64,000 nt of DNA from a virus, in IMG/VR virus record IMGVR_UViG_3300005731_000013, positions 103,977 through 167,976 of that record. One strand, given 5' to 3'. The stretch's first letter is position 1; every line of letters starts with the position of its first letter. Positions 29,449 through 37,423 of this stretch are shown piece after piece. The notes under the pieces are model-generated. The model searched no databases. It saw only the letters and a list, made by a program, of their open reading frames with translations, and was not told the DNA's origin. Both the position numbers and the translations under genes were made by a program.

Positions 29449-30336
29449 TTATACTGCCATATCCATTTTGATATGTGGGTGATAATTATAATTTAATAAT
29501 TTATAGTCTTCTACAGATGTTGTCAATATATCATCCAATGTAGAAAACTCAGGCATTTCAAGGATTGGGCCTACATATGGTTCACGGGTCAATTGTTCTT
29601 CAATTGCAGCAACATGATTGGTATAGATATGTGCATCACCAATTGTATGAATAAATTCTCCGACTTCAAGTCCTGTCAATTGTGCTAACATGTGCGTCAA
29701 TAATGAATAACTGGCGATATTGAAAGGCACGCCTAAACCGAAATCTGCACTTCGCTGATATAATTGACAGTTCAATTCATTATTGTTGTTTACATAAAAT
29801 TGAGACATAACATGGCAAGGCGGCAACGCCATTTTATCAACTTGCCGCGCGTCCCAAGCAGACAATATGTGTCGCCTGCTATGCGGGTCGTCACGCAGTG
29901 TATTAATCAAAGTTTTAACTTGATCAACTCCATGACACGGGTTATGATTATGCTCGTCCCAGCTTTCTCCGCCGAAGTTTCTCCATTGATAACCATAAAT
30001 CGGACCTAATTGTTTGGACTCATCGTCATTGTGATATCCCAACGCCTTTCCTTGATTATCTGCATTTGCTGTCCAAATTGTCTGTTTTGAAATATCAGTT
30101 GTTCCAAATTGAATTTCAGCCAAACGTCGTTCGTCAGTGCTGCCTTCTAAAAACCATAATAGCTCAGCAACCACAGGGCGCCAAGCAAGCTTTTTCGTTG
30201 TTATTGCAGGAAAGCTTGATCTTAAATCATATCTAGATTGATAACCAAAAATTCCTATAGTATCGAAATTAGTTCTATTTTTTCTTAGTTCGCCATTCTC
30301 TAATATTGTTCTTAATGCAGTTAAGTATTCATTCAT
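29449..30336 (-). CDS. thyA: Thymidylate synthase
   Basis: 295 residues, the normal ThyA length. It methylates dUMP to dTMP with methylene-tetrahydrofolate. The catalytic cysteine C174 lies in LPPCHVMSQFY, the phosphate-binding arginines are in HSRRHILSAWD (about 152-162), and the C-terminal substrate signature QRSADFGLGVPFNIASY is intact. DHFR is two genes upstream, recycling the dihydrofolate made here, the same pairing as T4 td and frd. Unlike T4 td there is no sign of an intron. Certain. Confidence 0.97.
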   Translation of the reverse strand: MNEYLTALRTILENGELRKNRTNFDTIGIFGYQSRYDLRSSFPAITTKKLAWRPVVAELLWFLEGSTDERRLAEIQFGTTDISKQTIWTANADNQGKALGYHNDDESKQLGPIYGYQWRNFGGESWDEHNHNPCHGVDQVKTLINTLRDDPHSRRHILSAWDARQVDKMALPPCHVMSQFYVNNNNELNCQLYQRSADFGLGVPFNIASYSLLTHMLAQLTGLEVGEFIHTIGDAHIYTNHVAAIEEQLTREPYVGPILEMPEFSTLDDILTTSVEDYKLLNYNYHPHIKMDMAV

Positions 30337-30355
30337 ATATTATTTTTCTTTGTTT

Positions 30356-30382
30356 AATGGATAGCAGATTCTGCTATCCATT
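30356..30382 (-). terminator. Hairpin between unknown gene and thyA
   Basis: A 13-bp stem with one loop base (AATGGATAGCAGA and its complement) lies in the 81-base gap before thyA. No T-run follows on the - strand, so it may be an mRNA stabiliser or attenuator rather than a full terminator. Confidence 0.4.
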
Positions 30383-30417
30383 GTATTTTATTACCACATC
30401 GAGGGTAAGTGTCTATA

Positions 30418-31074
30418 TTATGCAAGTCGTACAAATTTTCCGAAATTGCCGACGTCAGACAAACTATTGTTCAATAGCAGCCCTTCCCCATCAATATAGA
30501 TCAACGGTTGGTCCGTCTTTTCAGAACCACGGTAAAGCACCAATACGCAATCATCAGGCGCGTTCGGATGTTCAATGAATTCTACATCTTCATTGAAATA
30601 TGGTTCTTTGATAGTCATAGTTTTTTCAAGGTCATTAGGGTCACAATGCACTTCTTTTTCTTTTTGTGCGACCTTTGCTTCTTCAATTTGATCAGAGAAC
30701 ACAGGATTATAAATTACTGTATTTCCGAATCCATGTTTTGACATGGTGGAAATATTTGCCATGGCCCGTGAAATTTTTGCAGCATTCAAAGCTTCAGGTG
30801 CAATAAATCGCATTGGTGGAGAACTAACAAACCAAAATACTTCATCAGGGGTCAAAACAAATTGTTCTGCATCTGTCAATGTAGAATATGGTGTCAAATC
30901 ATCACGAGACAACACGCCATTTTTGTTTTTAATTCGTGCCTTACCTTTTACAAGATTGCGACCATTAGATGTATCTACACTAGATGTATCAATACTCTCT
31001 AGAACTTTTTCTTTTTTGATTAGAACTTCGACAGTGCCGTCATTATCGAATGTTTGAACGGGAATAAATGTCAT
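30418..31074 (-). CDS. Conserved phage protein of unknown function
   Basis: 218 residues from the ATG at 31074, chosen because AAGGAAAGC precedes it; an ATG at 31134 would add a hydrophobic, DHFR-overlapping stretch without support. It overlaps the DHFR 3' end by 32 bases. The first half is charged with KKEKVLESIDTSS and the middle is FWFVSSPPMRFIAPEALNAAKISRAMANIS. No catalytic motif, cysteine pair or membrane segment is visible. It is co-transcribed with the folate genes. No family recognised. Confidence 0.6.
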   Translation of the reverse strand: MTFIPVQTFDNDGTVEVLIKKEKVLESIDTSSVDTSNGRNLVKGKARIKNKNGVLSRDDLTPYSTLTDAEQFVLTPDEVFWFVSSPPMRFIAPEALNAAKISRAMANISTMSKHGFGNTVIYNPVFSDQIEEAKVAQKEKEVHCDPNDLEKTMTIKEPYFNEDVEFIEHPNAPDDCVLVLYRGSEKTDQPLIYIDGEGLLLNNSLSDVGNFGKFVRLA

Positions 31075-31558
31075 ATGCTTTCCTTGCAATATAAGTTTCA
31101 AAAACAGTAGAGCCATCAATTTGAATAGCATCAATCAATTCAAATTTCTGATTTATCAAATCTAATGGTAAAAATGTATCACAGTTATAATCACCCGAAA
31201 TCCGAGTAAGATGAAAAATACCAATTTGGTCAATTACATCTGTAAACAATTTTGCACCACCAATTACAAATACTTTATTAGTTTTTGCAAGGAATGTCAA
31301 GTTGTTTATCACATCGTGTGATATAATGTTAGCGCCTGATAGTTTTAAATTTGGATTGGATGTAACAACATAATTTTGTCTGTGTGGTAATGGCGTCGGC
31401 ATGTCAGGTGCTTCCCAAGTTCCTCTTCCCATTACCACACAAGCATGACTTGTCAATTTTTTAAAATGTTGTAGATCTTCTTTGTTGTGGGGCCAAGGCA
31501 TTACACCATTTCGGGCGATGCCGCCTTGGCTATCACAAGCTAGTATTGCGTGAATCAT
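31043..31558 (-). CDS. folA: Dihydrofolate reductase
   Basis: 171 residues. It reduces dihydrofolate to tetrahydrofolate with NADPH. MIHAILACDSQGGIARNGVMPWP is the classic N-terminal substrate/NADPH loop, followed by the acidic E27/D28 region and VVMGRGTWE; KVFVIGGAKLF is the second NADPH-binding strand. The start overlaps the upstream gene by ATGA. It restores the folate oxidised by ThyA. The length is normal. Confidence 0.93.
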   Translation of the reverse strand: MIHAILACDSQGGIARNGVMPWPHNKEDLQHFKKLTSHACVVMGRGTWEAPDMPTPLPHRQNYVVTSNPNLKLSGANIISHDVINNLTFLAKTNKVFVIGGAKLFTDVIDQIGIFHLTRISGDYNCDTFLPLDLINQKFELIDAIQIDGSTVFETYIARKAYDIYSRSNIR

Positions 31559-31854
31559 ATTTTTTTATAACTCAAAATTTTATCAACTTCAGTATGCACA
31601 TCATCGGCAAGTTGGTCAAAATCTATTCGAATTTTCAAATCTGCAATAACTTCATAAAAATCCAATTCTTTAATTAACATTTCTATGTGTGTTTCATTCG
31701 ATGCATTTGAGTTAAAATCACTTTCATCTAATGTAACCTTTGTTCCATCTTGTAAGATACATATAATGTCCTTGATGAAACGAAGAGGGATAACGTCAAC
31801 ATCTAATTCAGTAAATAGTTTATGAAAATCCCTGTCTTTTTGGTATATTGCCAT
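31555..31854 (-). CDS. Hypothetical protein
   Basis: 99 residues, acidic and helical, Asp- and Lys-rich, without cysteine motifs or signal peptide. It is coupled to folA (ATGA overlap) and lies 3 bases after the stop of the upstream gene, so it is part of the same message. No family recognised. Confidence 0.55.
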   Translation of the reverse strand: MAIYQKDRDFHKLFTELDVDVIPLRFIKDIICILQDGTKVTLDESDFNSNASNETHIEMLIKELDFYEVIADLKIRIDFDQLADDVHTEVDKILSYKKI

Positions 31855-31857
31855 TTT

Positions 31858-32556
31858 TTACGCTTTATTGTTTGCAGGCGTGTTCTGTGTAGTTTTGCGC
31901 GGCTGACGCTTTGCCTTAGGCTTTGGTTTTGGCGCTAATGATGGGTCTAGTACGATGGCTTGCTCTCTGAGCTCCTTCGCTTGTGCTTCAAATGATTCTG
32001 CTTGTGCGATATAATTGGTTGCAATTGCTGCATCGTCTAGCACGCCTTCCCCGCCTGTCTCTGGTGTTGCAGTATCAGGGACAACTACAGAATCATCAAC
32101 ATCATTTACAACTTGATTAATTTGCCTAGGCGGCAGATCAGTGTCATCTTGTAATACAGTTTCGATATCTTGTTGTGATGCTCCTGATTGTTGCATCTTC
32201 ACAATTTTATTTATCTTGTCTAAGCCAATAACTGTATTTGAGTCAGGAGTCAACATAACATTGTTGGTAGGGAATTTTCGCAAGCGTTGACTTGATACTA
32301 GCCAATTCAATGCAATAATGCCGCTGCCAAGACGTGTGCGGGCTAGAACATTATATAGTTCACTGGCTGATTGTGCTGGCTCACTTTCAATAATTTTCAT
32401 CAAATCTTGGTGTTCAGCATCTGGCAATGTATCAGTTTCAAAAACCAAACAATGTTTGTCATCAATGACATTACCTTTATCGTCATAAATTTCTCTAAAT
32501 ACTACAACACAACGACGACCTGTGTTTGCAATTTGTCCAATATGTTTGTGTGCCAT
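31858..32556 (-). CDS. Conserved phage protein with basic C-terminal tail
   Basis: 232 residues. The N-terminal 130 residues are compact (GRRCVVVFREIYDDKGNV ... CLVFETDTLP); then comes an acidic linker, a helical segment and a C-terminal tail rich in Lys, Pro and Arg (PKPKPKAKRQPRK) that could bind nucleic acid. It overlaps the next upstream gene by one base (TAATG). I recognise the N-terminal type as a conserved gene of marine T4-like phages without assigned function. A late-type promoter lies one gene upstream, so it may be made late. Confidence 0.6.
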   Translation of the reverse strand: MAHKHIGQIANTGRRCVVVFREIYDDKGNVIDDKHCLVFETDTLPDAEHQDLMKIIESEPAQSASELYNVLARTRLGSGIIALNWLVSSQRLRKFPTNNVMLTPDSNTVIGLDKINKIVKMQQSGASQQDIETVLQDDTDLPPRQINQVVNDVDDSVVVPDTATPETGGEGVLDDAAIATNYIAQAESFEAQAKELREQAIVLDPSLAPKPKPKAKRQPRKTTQNTPANNKA

Positions 32557-32795
32557 TATGCACCTCCTTCTTGATTTACTCGAGCAGCCTGTTGTATTTG
32601 TGCTTGATGTTGCATGAATGTATTTAATTTTTCATACGTGATTCCGACAGTAGCCAATTCCTGTGGCTCATATGCCCCGCGCTTGATGGCTAAATGCAAT
32701 AGCTGAACAGTTATTGCAATATCTTGCATACCCAATTCGGGGACATTTTGTTCGAATGTATTGTCAGATTCAACCGATTGTGGTGTGTTTGACAT
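32556..32795 (-). CDS. Small conserved phage protein
   Basis: 79 residues with ATG behind AGGAGATAATTA. The central ITVQLLHLAIKRGAYEPQELATVG segment is a pattern I know from small proteins in T4-like marine phages; function unknown. It is helical, with no cysteines. It shares one base with the next gene and lies below a GATAAATA late-type promoter. Confidence 0.6.
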   Translation of the reverse strand: MSNTPQSVESDNTFEQNVPELGMQDIAITVQLLHLAIKRGAYEPQELATVGITYEKLNTFMQHQAQIQQAARVNQEGGA

Positions 32796-32817
32796 TAATT
32801 ATCTCCTGAAAACTGTG

Positions 32818-32867
32818 GCATCATTATATATGATGCGTGATATAATTATCTACTGCTTTTATTTATC
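32818..32867 (-). promoter_or_regulatory. Late-type promoter GATAAATA plus 5' leader hairpin
   Basis: On the - strand GATAAATA (32867-32860) precedes the gene at 32795. The predicted leader contains a palindrome GCATCAT-TATAT-ATGATGC (32818-32836), which could cap the transcript. It is one of few late-type elements on this strand. Confidence 0.45.
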
Positions 32868-32881
32868 AGGAATAAATGTTA

Positions 32882-33181
32882 CTACATTTGGCCGAGTTTA
32901 TATTGGCTCAAATGTTCTTCGACCAATATACGGTCGACATTGTTTTCAAAAAGGATTTCAATCAATTGTGGTGAATTATCTTTTGAATTAGTAAGCTTGC
33001 GATAATGATACATGCCGGTTATATCATTGTGATATAATCCCAATTCTGATGGTGTAGCCGGTGTATCTTGAGAGTCATATACAATGACTAGTCTGTTGCT
33101 CAACAACTTGGCCATTAGCTCGGTCCCTGCCAGAAGCAGCATATCTGCTTCTGGTATTGATTTATCATTGAACCACCGCAT
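32882..33181 (-). CDS. Hypothetical protein
   Basis: 99 residues. It shares one base with the stop of the upstream VWA gene (TAATG), so it is coupled to it. It is mixed-charge with a hydrophobic ADMLLLAGTELMAKLLSNRLVIVY segment that is amphipathic rather than membrane-spanning. No family recognised; its link to the MoxR/VWA pair is by position only. Confidence 0.55.
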   Translation of the reverse strand: MRWFNDKSIPEADMLLLAGTELMAKLLSNRLVIVYDSQDTPATPSELGLYHNDITGMYHYRKLTNSKDNSPQLIEILFENNVDRILVEEHLSQYKLGQM

Positions 33182-34518
33182 TACGATTTTTCATTGTAAT
33201 AAACGGATTGCCCAAATGGCGCCACTGGTTTACCATATTTGGTATGAATAAGGAAAACAGTGTCACAATAGTCGGGATCGCCCCAGCTATTCCAAGGCTG
33301 GCCATCAGTAAACATAATGAATTGATCGGGTTCAATTTCATTATGTTTCATATATTTCCAGTTGGCATCAAAATCAGTTCCGCCGCCACCAGTAATTTCA
33401 TATTCACGAATGTCACGCCCGTCATCGCTTGTGAATTCATCGTAACCAGAAACTTCTGTATCAAAGCACCAAATACGGATACGATAATCATCGTATTGTT
33501 CCATAATGCCAGCTACTTCACTTACAAATTCAGTTAGCATAGTTTGGCTAATCGAGCCCGAAACATCAATAGCCATACAAACATCGATTTGCATATCGCG
33601 GTCCATACCGGGCAGGATCGCACTCATATGCCAACCTTTACGGTTTGGACGCATCCAAGTGAAATTGCTTTTGATCGAACTTTCAATTTGAGCGCGGATG
33701 ATTTCACGCCAATCCATTTGTGGCTCGAGCAGCTCAGTAATCATTCGCTTGATGTTGCCAGGAACATTGCCAGCGCCAGCACTTTGTGCCGCTTGAATCA
33801 ACGCATCTTTCATTTCATGCTGGAGTTGTTTCTTTTCTTCTTCTGTCAACTGTCCAGGACGTCCAGCAAGACCGTCGCCATCACCTTCTTGCCCGTTTCC
33901 AGAACCACCGCCGCCGGCATTATCACCGTTACTGTCATCATTACCATTTCCGTCCATATCAATATGGACATCAATCAAATCACCATCATCTTCAGGAGAA
34001 CCACCGCCATCAGCTTGTTCCATCAAATCATCGTAAACTTCTTCAGTTGTCCAACTGTCATATTTGTGATCAAGGAATGGCTTTACATATGTGATAACAC
34101 GGGCATAATCGCCCTTGTTCACCATTTCAGTGTCCAACATGTTATTGATGACATAGTCACCAGCAATGTTCCACATTTTAGGGTCACGGTCACCACGGCG
34201 CAAGAAGTGTTCATAAATGCAGTGACCAAGTTCATGGCCAACCAAAAACACATTTTCTTTACGATCAAGTTCAGTAATGAACGCAGGATTGTAATAGAAT
34301 TTTTTACCATCAGTTGCCGCAGTAGGGCACCAGTCACGGTTTGAAGGAACCAATGTCAGACGCAATGCCAACTGCCCGAAAAACGGGTGTTTAAACAGCA
34401 AAGACATACGTGCTTTAATTAGCGTATCTTTAGCTTCTGCCAGCATTTCATCAGTGATTTCTTTGGTCATGAAGGACTTGCCTTCATGTTGTGTTACTTG
34501 TTGATTCTTTACGGTCAT
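33181..34518 (-). CDS. VWA-domain metallopeptidase-like protein
   Basis: 445 residues. The N-terminal 200 residues hold a zinc-peptidase motif, HELGH at 95-99, within FLVGHELGHCIYEH. A low-complexity Gly/Asp/Asn linker runs from about 185 to 225. The C-terminal half is a von Willebrand A-like fold with MAIDVSGSIS (DxSxS metal site) near 320 and FIMFTDGQPWN. Proteins of this build usually work with a MoxR-type AAA ATPase, and one is encoded three genes upstream at 35313. Together they probably remodel or assemble a protein complex; the target is unknown. A strong promoter (34546-34574) precedes it. Confidence 0.85.
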   Translation of the reverse strand: MTVKNQQVTQHEGKSFMTKEITDEMLAEAKDTLIKARMSLLFKHPFFGQLALRLTLVPSNRDWCPTAATDGKKFYYNPAFITELDRKENVFLVGHELGHCIYEHFLRRGDRDPKMWNIAGDYVINNMLDTEMVNKGDYARVITYVKPFLDHKYDSWTTEEVYDDLMEQADGGGSPEDDGDLIDVHIDMDGNGNDDSNGDNAGGGGSGNGQEGDGDGLAGRPGQLTEEEKKQLQHEMKDALIQAAQSAGAGNVPGNIKRMITELLEPQMDWREIIRAQIESSIKSNFTWMRPNRKGWHMSAILPGMDRDMQIDVCMAIDVSGSISQTMLTEFVSEVAGIMEQYDDYRIRIWCFDTEVSGYDEFTSDDGRDIREYEITGGGGTDFDANWKYMKHNEIEPDQFIMFTDGQPWNSWGDPDYCDTVFLIHTKYGKPVAPFGQSVYYNEKS

Positions 34519-34545
34519 GTCATACCTCTATTAAAATACTATTTC

Positions 34546-34574
34546 ATATTAATGCATTTAGGCTAAGTTGTCAA
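34546..34574 (-). promoter_or_regulatory. Sigma70-type promoter, TTGACA-17-TAATAT
   Basis: On the - strand TTGACA (34574-34569), a 17-base spacer and TAATAT (34551-34546) lie 28 bases before the VWA gene start. The -35 is a perfect consensus and overlaps the end of the upstream gene. Confidence 0.75.
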
Positions 34575-34864
34575 GCAATGTCATTATGAAGTTTGAAAAA
34601 AACTGCGTCTTCTTCTTTGAAAAATACAATACAAAAATAATTATTTGCATGTTCGTCAGTTTTATTGATGAGCTGATAATATAATGAATTGATTTCTGAT
34701 TCTAAGATTATTTTGATACCTGTGGTATAGCTGCTTACTTTAACAAATTGATCCGAACCCCGCCAACTCCGCCGCCATCTAGCTACCGCGGATTTGGACG
34801 GATTAGGTGTCCCAAAAATATCAAATAATATTTCTTCTGTTGATTTATTCTTCAAATGTCCCAT
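34571..34864 (-). CDS. Small phage protein with C-terminal FFKL motif
   Basis: 97 residues. The N-terminal DIFGTPNPSKSAVARWRRSW resembles DIFGTELPTLQDVAKWKATW in the upstream gene, so the two are distant paralogues. It ends KEEDAVFFKLHNDIA; several small proteins in this window end with a similar acidic-hydrophobic-FKL/FKM segment. It overlaps the upstream gene by 13 bases. Function unknown. Confidence 0.55.
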   Translation of the reverse strand: MGHLKNKSTEEILFDIFGTPNPSKSAVARWRRSWRGSDQFVKVSSYTTGIKIILESEINSLYYQLINKTDEHANNYFCIVFFKEEDAVFFKLHNDIA

Positions 34865-35247
34865 GCCATTTTAAACATTATTAGATGACTGTCATAATAA
34901 AATGAACATTTTGGTGTAATAATAATTTCACCTTCATTACAACTATAATCATAATCATCATAATTTTGATACGTGCGTTCTTTCCAATATTCCCAATAAT
35001 ATGGATGTATCCCTAACGAAAAGCAAGTTTGGTGAATATGCTCACGAATTCCCGGGCTCGCTAGTAAGTTAGAAGCATTACCAGTTATAGTAGTACAATT
35101 GTCTGTTGATTCGACCCAAGTAGCTTTCCATTTAGCCACATCTTGAAGTGTAGGAAGTTCAGTGCCAAAAATATCCATAAATTCTGATGTACAACCTGGA
35201 AAATGGCGTTCCCACATTTTCAAACGAATATTAGATAGTGATGTCAT
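34852..35247 (-). CDS. Small phage protein, paralogue of its downstream neighbour
   Basis: 131 residues. FMDIFGTELPTLQDVAKWKATW matches the N-terminal part of the next protein and the end SHLIMFKMAWDI matches its FFKL end. It is rich in Tyr, Trp and Glu and has five cysteines in no clear metal pattern. It stands just below the terminator of the MoxR gene with no clear promoter of its own, so read-through is likely. Function unknown. Confidence 0.55.
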   Translation of the reverse strand: MTSLSNIRLKMWERHFPGCTSEFMDIFGTELPTLQDVAKWKATWVESTDNCTTITGNASNLLASPGIREHIHQTCFSLGIHPYYWEYWKERTYQNYDDYDYSCNEGEIIITPKCSFYYDSHLIMFKMAWDI

Positions 35248-35266
35248 TTGAATATCTTTTTATTAA

Positions 35267-35293
35267 AAAAAAACGGGGCCCGAAAGCCCCGTT
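35267..35293 (-). terminator. Intrinsic terminator after the MoxR gene
   Basis: On the - strand a GC-rich 8-bp stem (AACGGGGC / GCCCCGTT at 35272-35293, 6-base loop) is followed by an unbroken T-run (A-run at 35265-35273 on the + strand). It lies 20 bases beyond the MoxR stop. Confidence 0.9.
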
Positions 35294-35312
35294 GAGTTCG
35301 GCAAACCATTGC

Positions 35313-36425
35313 CTATGCGTGACGGACCAAATCGCCGTAACGTTCGTAAAATACACGCCAGTTAGGAATGTCTTTCATATTAAATTTGATTCCATATTTA
35401 ACCATCATACGGAACGACATAACGGACATTTCTGGTTCAAAGTGTTCCAACCAAAAGCCCAAAGTATTGTCAATGTAAGTATCCATTGTTTGGCGGTCAA
35501 TAGTACGACCAATTTCATCATGCGCAGTCCGCAATTCGTATGCCAAGCTAGTAGCAAGCGAATACATAGCGCTGATTTCTTTAGTCTTCAGTTCAGTTAC
35601 TTTGCCTTTAAGGATCAAAGTTGGATCGGGCAACAATGCACTCACTTTACGGTGGGCAGCAAAGCTAATTGCAGTACCTTGGCCAATTGTGCCAATGATC
35701 ATATCAGTCAGTTCGCCTTCACTGAACCCGTCAGTGTCTTGCAACAGTTCCGAAACAAACGTCCAAGAACGTGGAGTCGGGAAAGCATGATCTGGGCTGC
35801 GAGGATCAAACTTAAACAAGTCTGCTTTCTTGTGTGTAAGATAACCTACAACATCAGCAATAATGCCATTGTCAGTTGCCCAATTTACCCAATCTTCGAA
35901 GTTTGGTGTTACTTCAAAGTGAACAAAGCGGTTGGAAAGTGGCTTAGGCATACGATATGTAACACCTTTGTCAGTTTCACGGTTACCAGCAGCAACAACA
36001 GCAACGTTAGCTGGCAAGTCGTATTCACCAACCTTACGGTTGAGAATCAACTGATATGCAGCCGCCTGCACAGCTGGTGCAGCACCATTAAGTTCGTCCA
36101 AGAACAGAACAATCTGGTCATATTTTTCGCCATCAGCAGCCGTTGGCAGCAAAGCAGGTGGAGCCCAACGCATAGTGCCAGCATTGCTATCGAAGAATGG
36201 GATACCCATAATATCTGTAGGTTCACACATGCTCAAACGCATATCAAACAATTTGGCAGTTTTGCCAGTTGCTTCGAAATCATGTACAATGGATTCAACA
36301 ATTTCGGATTTACCAATACCTGGAGGACCCCAAATCATTACAGGACGCTTGCGCTTTACACTTGCGTGATTAATATATCGCTTGGCTTCGGACAAACGCA
36401 CGGTATGGTTTTCAGTTACTGACAT
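35313..36425 (-). CDS. MoxR/CobS-type AAA+ ATPase
   Basis: 370 residues. Walker A is GPPGIGKSE (33-41), Walker B is IVLFLDELNGA, and sensor 1 lies in VAVVAAGNRETD, followed by the MoxR-type MPKPLSNRFVHFEV. It hydrolyses ATP to remodel partner proteins, usually with a VWA protein, here at 33181. Phage members of this family are often labelled CobS (cobaltochelatase), but no cobalamin genes are near and the VWA neighbour fits a MoxR pair better. It has its own promoter and terminator and so is a single-gene unit. Confidence 0.85.
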   Translation of the reverse strand: MSVTENHTVRLSEAKRYINHASVKRKRPVMIWGPPGIGKSEIVESIVHDFEATGKTAKLFDMRLSMCEPTDIMGIPFFDSNAGTMRWAPPALLPTAADGEKYDQIVLFLDELNGAAPAVQAAAYQLILNRKVGEYDLPANVAVVAAGNRETDKGVTYRMPKPLSNRFVHFEVTPNFEDWVNWATDNGIIADVVGYLTHKKADLFKFDPRSPDHAFPTPRSWTFVSELLQDTDGFSEGELTDMIIGTIGQGTAISFAAHRKVSALLPDPTLILKGKVTELKTKEISAMYSLATSLAYELRTAHDEIGRTIDRQTMDTYIDNTLGFWLEHFEPEMSVMSFRMMVKYGIKFNMKDIPNWRVFYERYGDLVRHA

Positions 36426-36466
36426 TTTTTTCTCCTGTTAATGTCTTTGTCTGTGTCTGTATAGTT

Positions 36467-36495
36467 AAATTACAATATCTATTGAACTAAGTCAA
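36467..36495 (-). promoter_or_regulatory. Sigma70-type promoter, TTGACT-17-TAATTT
   Basis: On the - strand TTGACT (36495-36490), 17 bases, TAATTT (36472-36467), 42 bases before the MoxR start, which has AGGAG just ahead. Confidence 0.65.
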
Positions 36496-36550
36496 CAAGT
36501 TTTTCAAGTTTTTTTAAGTTTTTTTACATAATGATTTCAGCTTCAAACAT

Positions 36551-36745
36551 TTAAAACATTCCTTTTGGAATTTCGATTTCATATAGTGAATAATCTTCAT
36601 CTTTGTCGTCAACAATTCGCCAAGCAATATCTTCAGATACATCAGCGGCCTGACAAATTTGCTCAAGGGATGGCATCCCTTCCCACAACCCATACAAATG
36701 AGTTCCAGTTCCAATTGAAAAGTATTCAAGTTTCCAAAGTTTCAT
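36551..36745 (-). CDS. Hypothetical small protein
   Basis: 64 residues, acidic, with LEQICQAADVSEDIAWRIVDD that reads like a helix-turn-helix-sized helical pair. A second frame over the same bases (36514-36729) gives a poorer, Cys/Met/Leu-rich composition and is rejected. It follows the gene at 36755 closely. No family recognised. Confidence 0.5.
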   Translation of the reverse strand: MKLWKLEYFSIGTGTHLYGLWEGMPSLEQICQAADVSEDIAWRIVDDKDEDYSLYEIEIPKGMF

Positions 36746-36754
36746 TTTTAACTC

Positions 36755-37066
36755 TTAATGAAGGGTGGTGTAAAATCCAGTTTCGGAAGTAAACAGGTCT
36801 TGCAGCATATCTGCATAAATGCCTTCATGACGCGAAACAGTGTTCCATTCCATCTTGCGAATTTTGCCAAACTCGACATTGTAAGTATCGCTGCCGTAAT
36901 CATATTCAACACGAACACGGTTAGCTTTGTTTTTGGAACCAGTGCCAAACTGGAAAGCAAGCCCGCCATCAGTTAGTGACACAAGATTTTTACCGCCTAC
37001 TAGAAGCAAGAATTGACGACCACCGAGTTGATCCAGGATAATTTGTGCAACTTGTTGGTTGGACAT
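36755..37066 (-). CDS. Conserved small phage protein (unknown)
   Basis: 103 residues after GGAGATATACA. It begins VAQIILDQLGGRQFLLLVGGKNLVSLTDGGLAFQFGTGSKNK and ends TSETGFYTTLH, a layout I recognise from a widespread small phage and plasmid protein of unknown function. No cysteines or signal peptide. It is driven by the promoter at 37092-37120. Confidence 0.7.
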   Translation of the reverse strand: MSNQQVAQIILDQLGGRQFLLLVGGKNLVSLTDGGLAFQFGTGSKNKANRVRVEYDYGSDTYNVEFGKIRKMEWNTVSRHEGIYADMLQDLFTSETGFYTTLH

Positions 37067-37091
37067 TGTATATCTCCGTTGTTCACATCAT

Positions 37092-37120
37092 AATATAAAG
37101 TAAAGAGTATTACTAGTCAA
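37092..37120 (-). promoter_or_regulatory. Sigma70-type promoter, TTGACT-17-TATATT
   Basis: On the - strand TTGACT (37120-37115), 17 bases, TATATT (37097-37092). The spacer end CTTTACTTTATATT is shared with the promoter at 57726, so it is the same promoter family. Confidence 0.75.
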
Positions 37121-37148
37121 GAAAAAAGGCACTAATTAAAGCGCCTTT
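37121..37148 (-). terminator. Intrinsic terminator
   Basis: AAAGGC (37148-37143 read on the - strand) pairs with GCCTTT (37130-37125) and is followed by a T-run. It lies between the stop of the gene at 37170 and the next promoter, so it insulates the two units. Confidence 0.7.
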
Positions 37149-37169
37149 ATGTTATTAATTGTTAACGGA

Positions 37170-37343
37170 TTAATGGAGTTCCGTATAAATTTCCACCAAT
37201 TCAACGTCAGTCATTTTAACGGCATGTTGACCTGCAAAATCATTATACCATGCTTTTGCACGGCGCAGAGTTTCTGGATCAATATATTTTTGCGACGGAA
37301 CCAAGCTCTTTGCAAAGTTTTTAAAATTTTGATCTACATTCAT
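37170..37343 (-). CDS. Hypothetical small protein
   Basis: 57 residues from the ATG at 37343, chosen for the AAGGAA eight bases upstream; an ATG at 37367 is possible but lacks a ribosome site. It contains YIDPETLRRAKAWYNDFAGQHAVKMTDVELVEIYTEL, helical and charged. It has its own promoter and terminator, so it is a single-gene unit. Function unknown. Confidence 0.6.
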   Translation of the reverse strand: MNVDQNFKNFAKSLVPSQKYIDPETLRRAKAWYNDFAGQHAVKMTDVELVEIYTELH

Positions 37344-37394
37344 AACACCATTTCCTTCAGTATGCATTCTTTTGCATGTTGTTTATTTAGTTAT

Positions 37395-37423
37395 AATATA
37401 TAGAGATATCAGGGCATAGTCAA
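37395..37423 (-). promoter_or_regulatory. Sigma70-type promoter, TTGACT-17-TATATT
   Basis: On the - strand TTGACT (37423-37418), 17 bases, TATATT (37400-37395). The -35 overlaps the stop of the upstream gene. It serves the gene at 37170-37343. Confidence 0.75.

Noticed and set aside
33544-34344. A 266-codon open frame on the + strand opposite the VWA gene.
   Set aside because: Low-complexity shadow of the VWA gene; the - strand encodes intact HELGH and DxSxS motifs.
35238-36422. A 394-codon open frame on the + strand opposite the MoxR gene.
   Set aside because: It mirrors the MoxR codons, has no ribosome site and no recognisable domain, and begins inside the convergent terminator area. The - strand product has all AAA+ motifs.
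35313-36425. Cobaltochelatase subunit CobS as the function of the ATPase.
   Set aside because: No cobalamin genes nearby and the neighbour is a VWA/metallopeptidase partner; kept as MoxR/CobS-type only.
36514-36729. A 71-codon frame overlapping the gene at 36551-36745.
   Set aside because: Same strand but poorer composition (Met, Cys, Leu and Lys excess) and no better start than the chosen frame.
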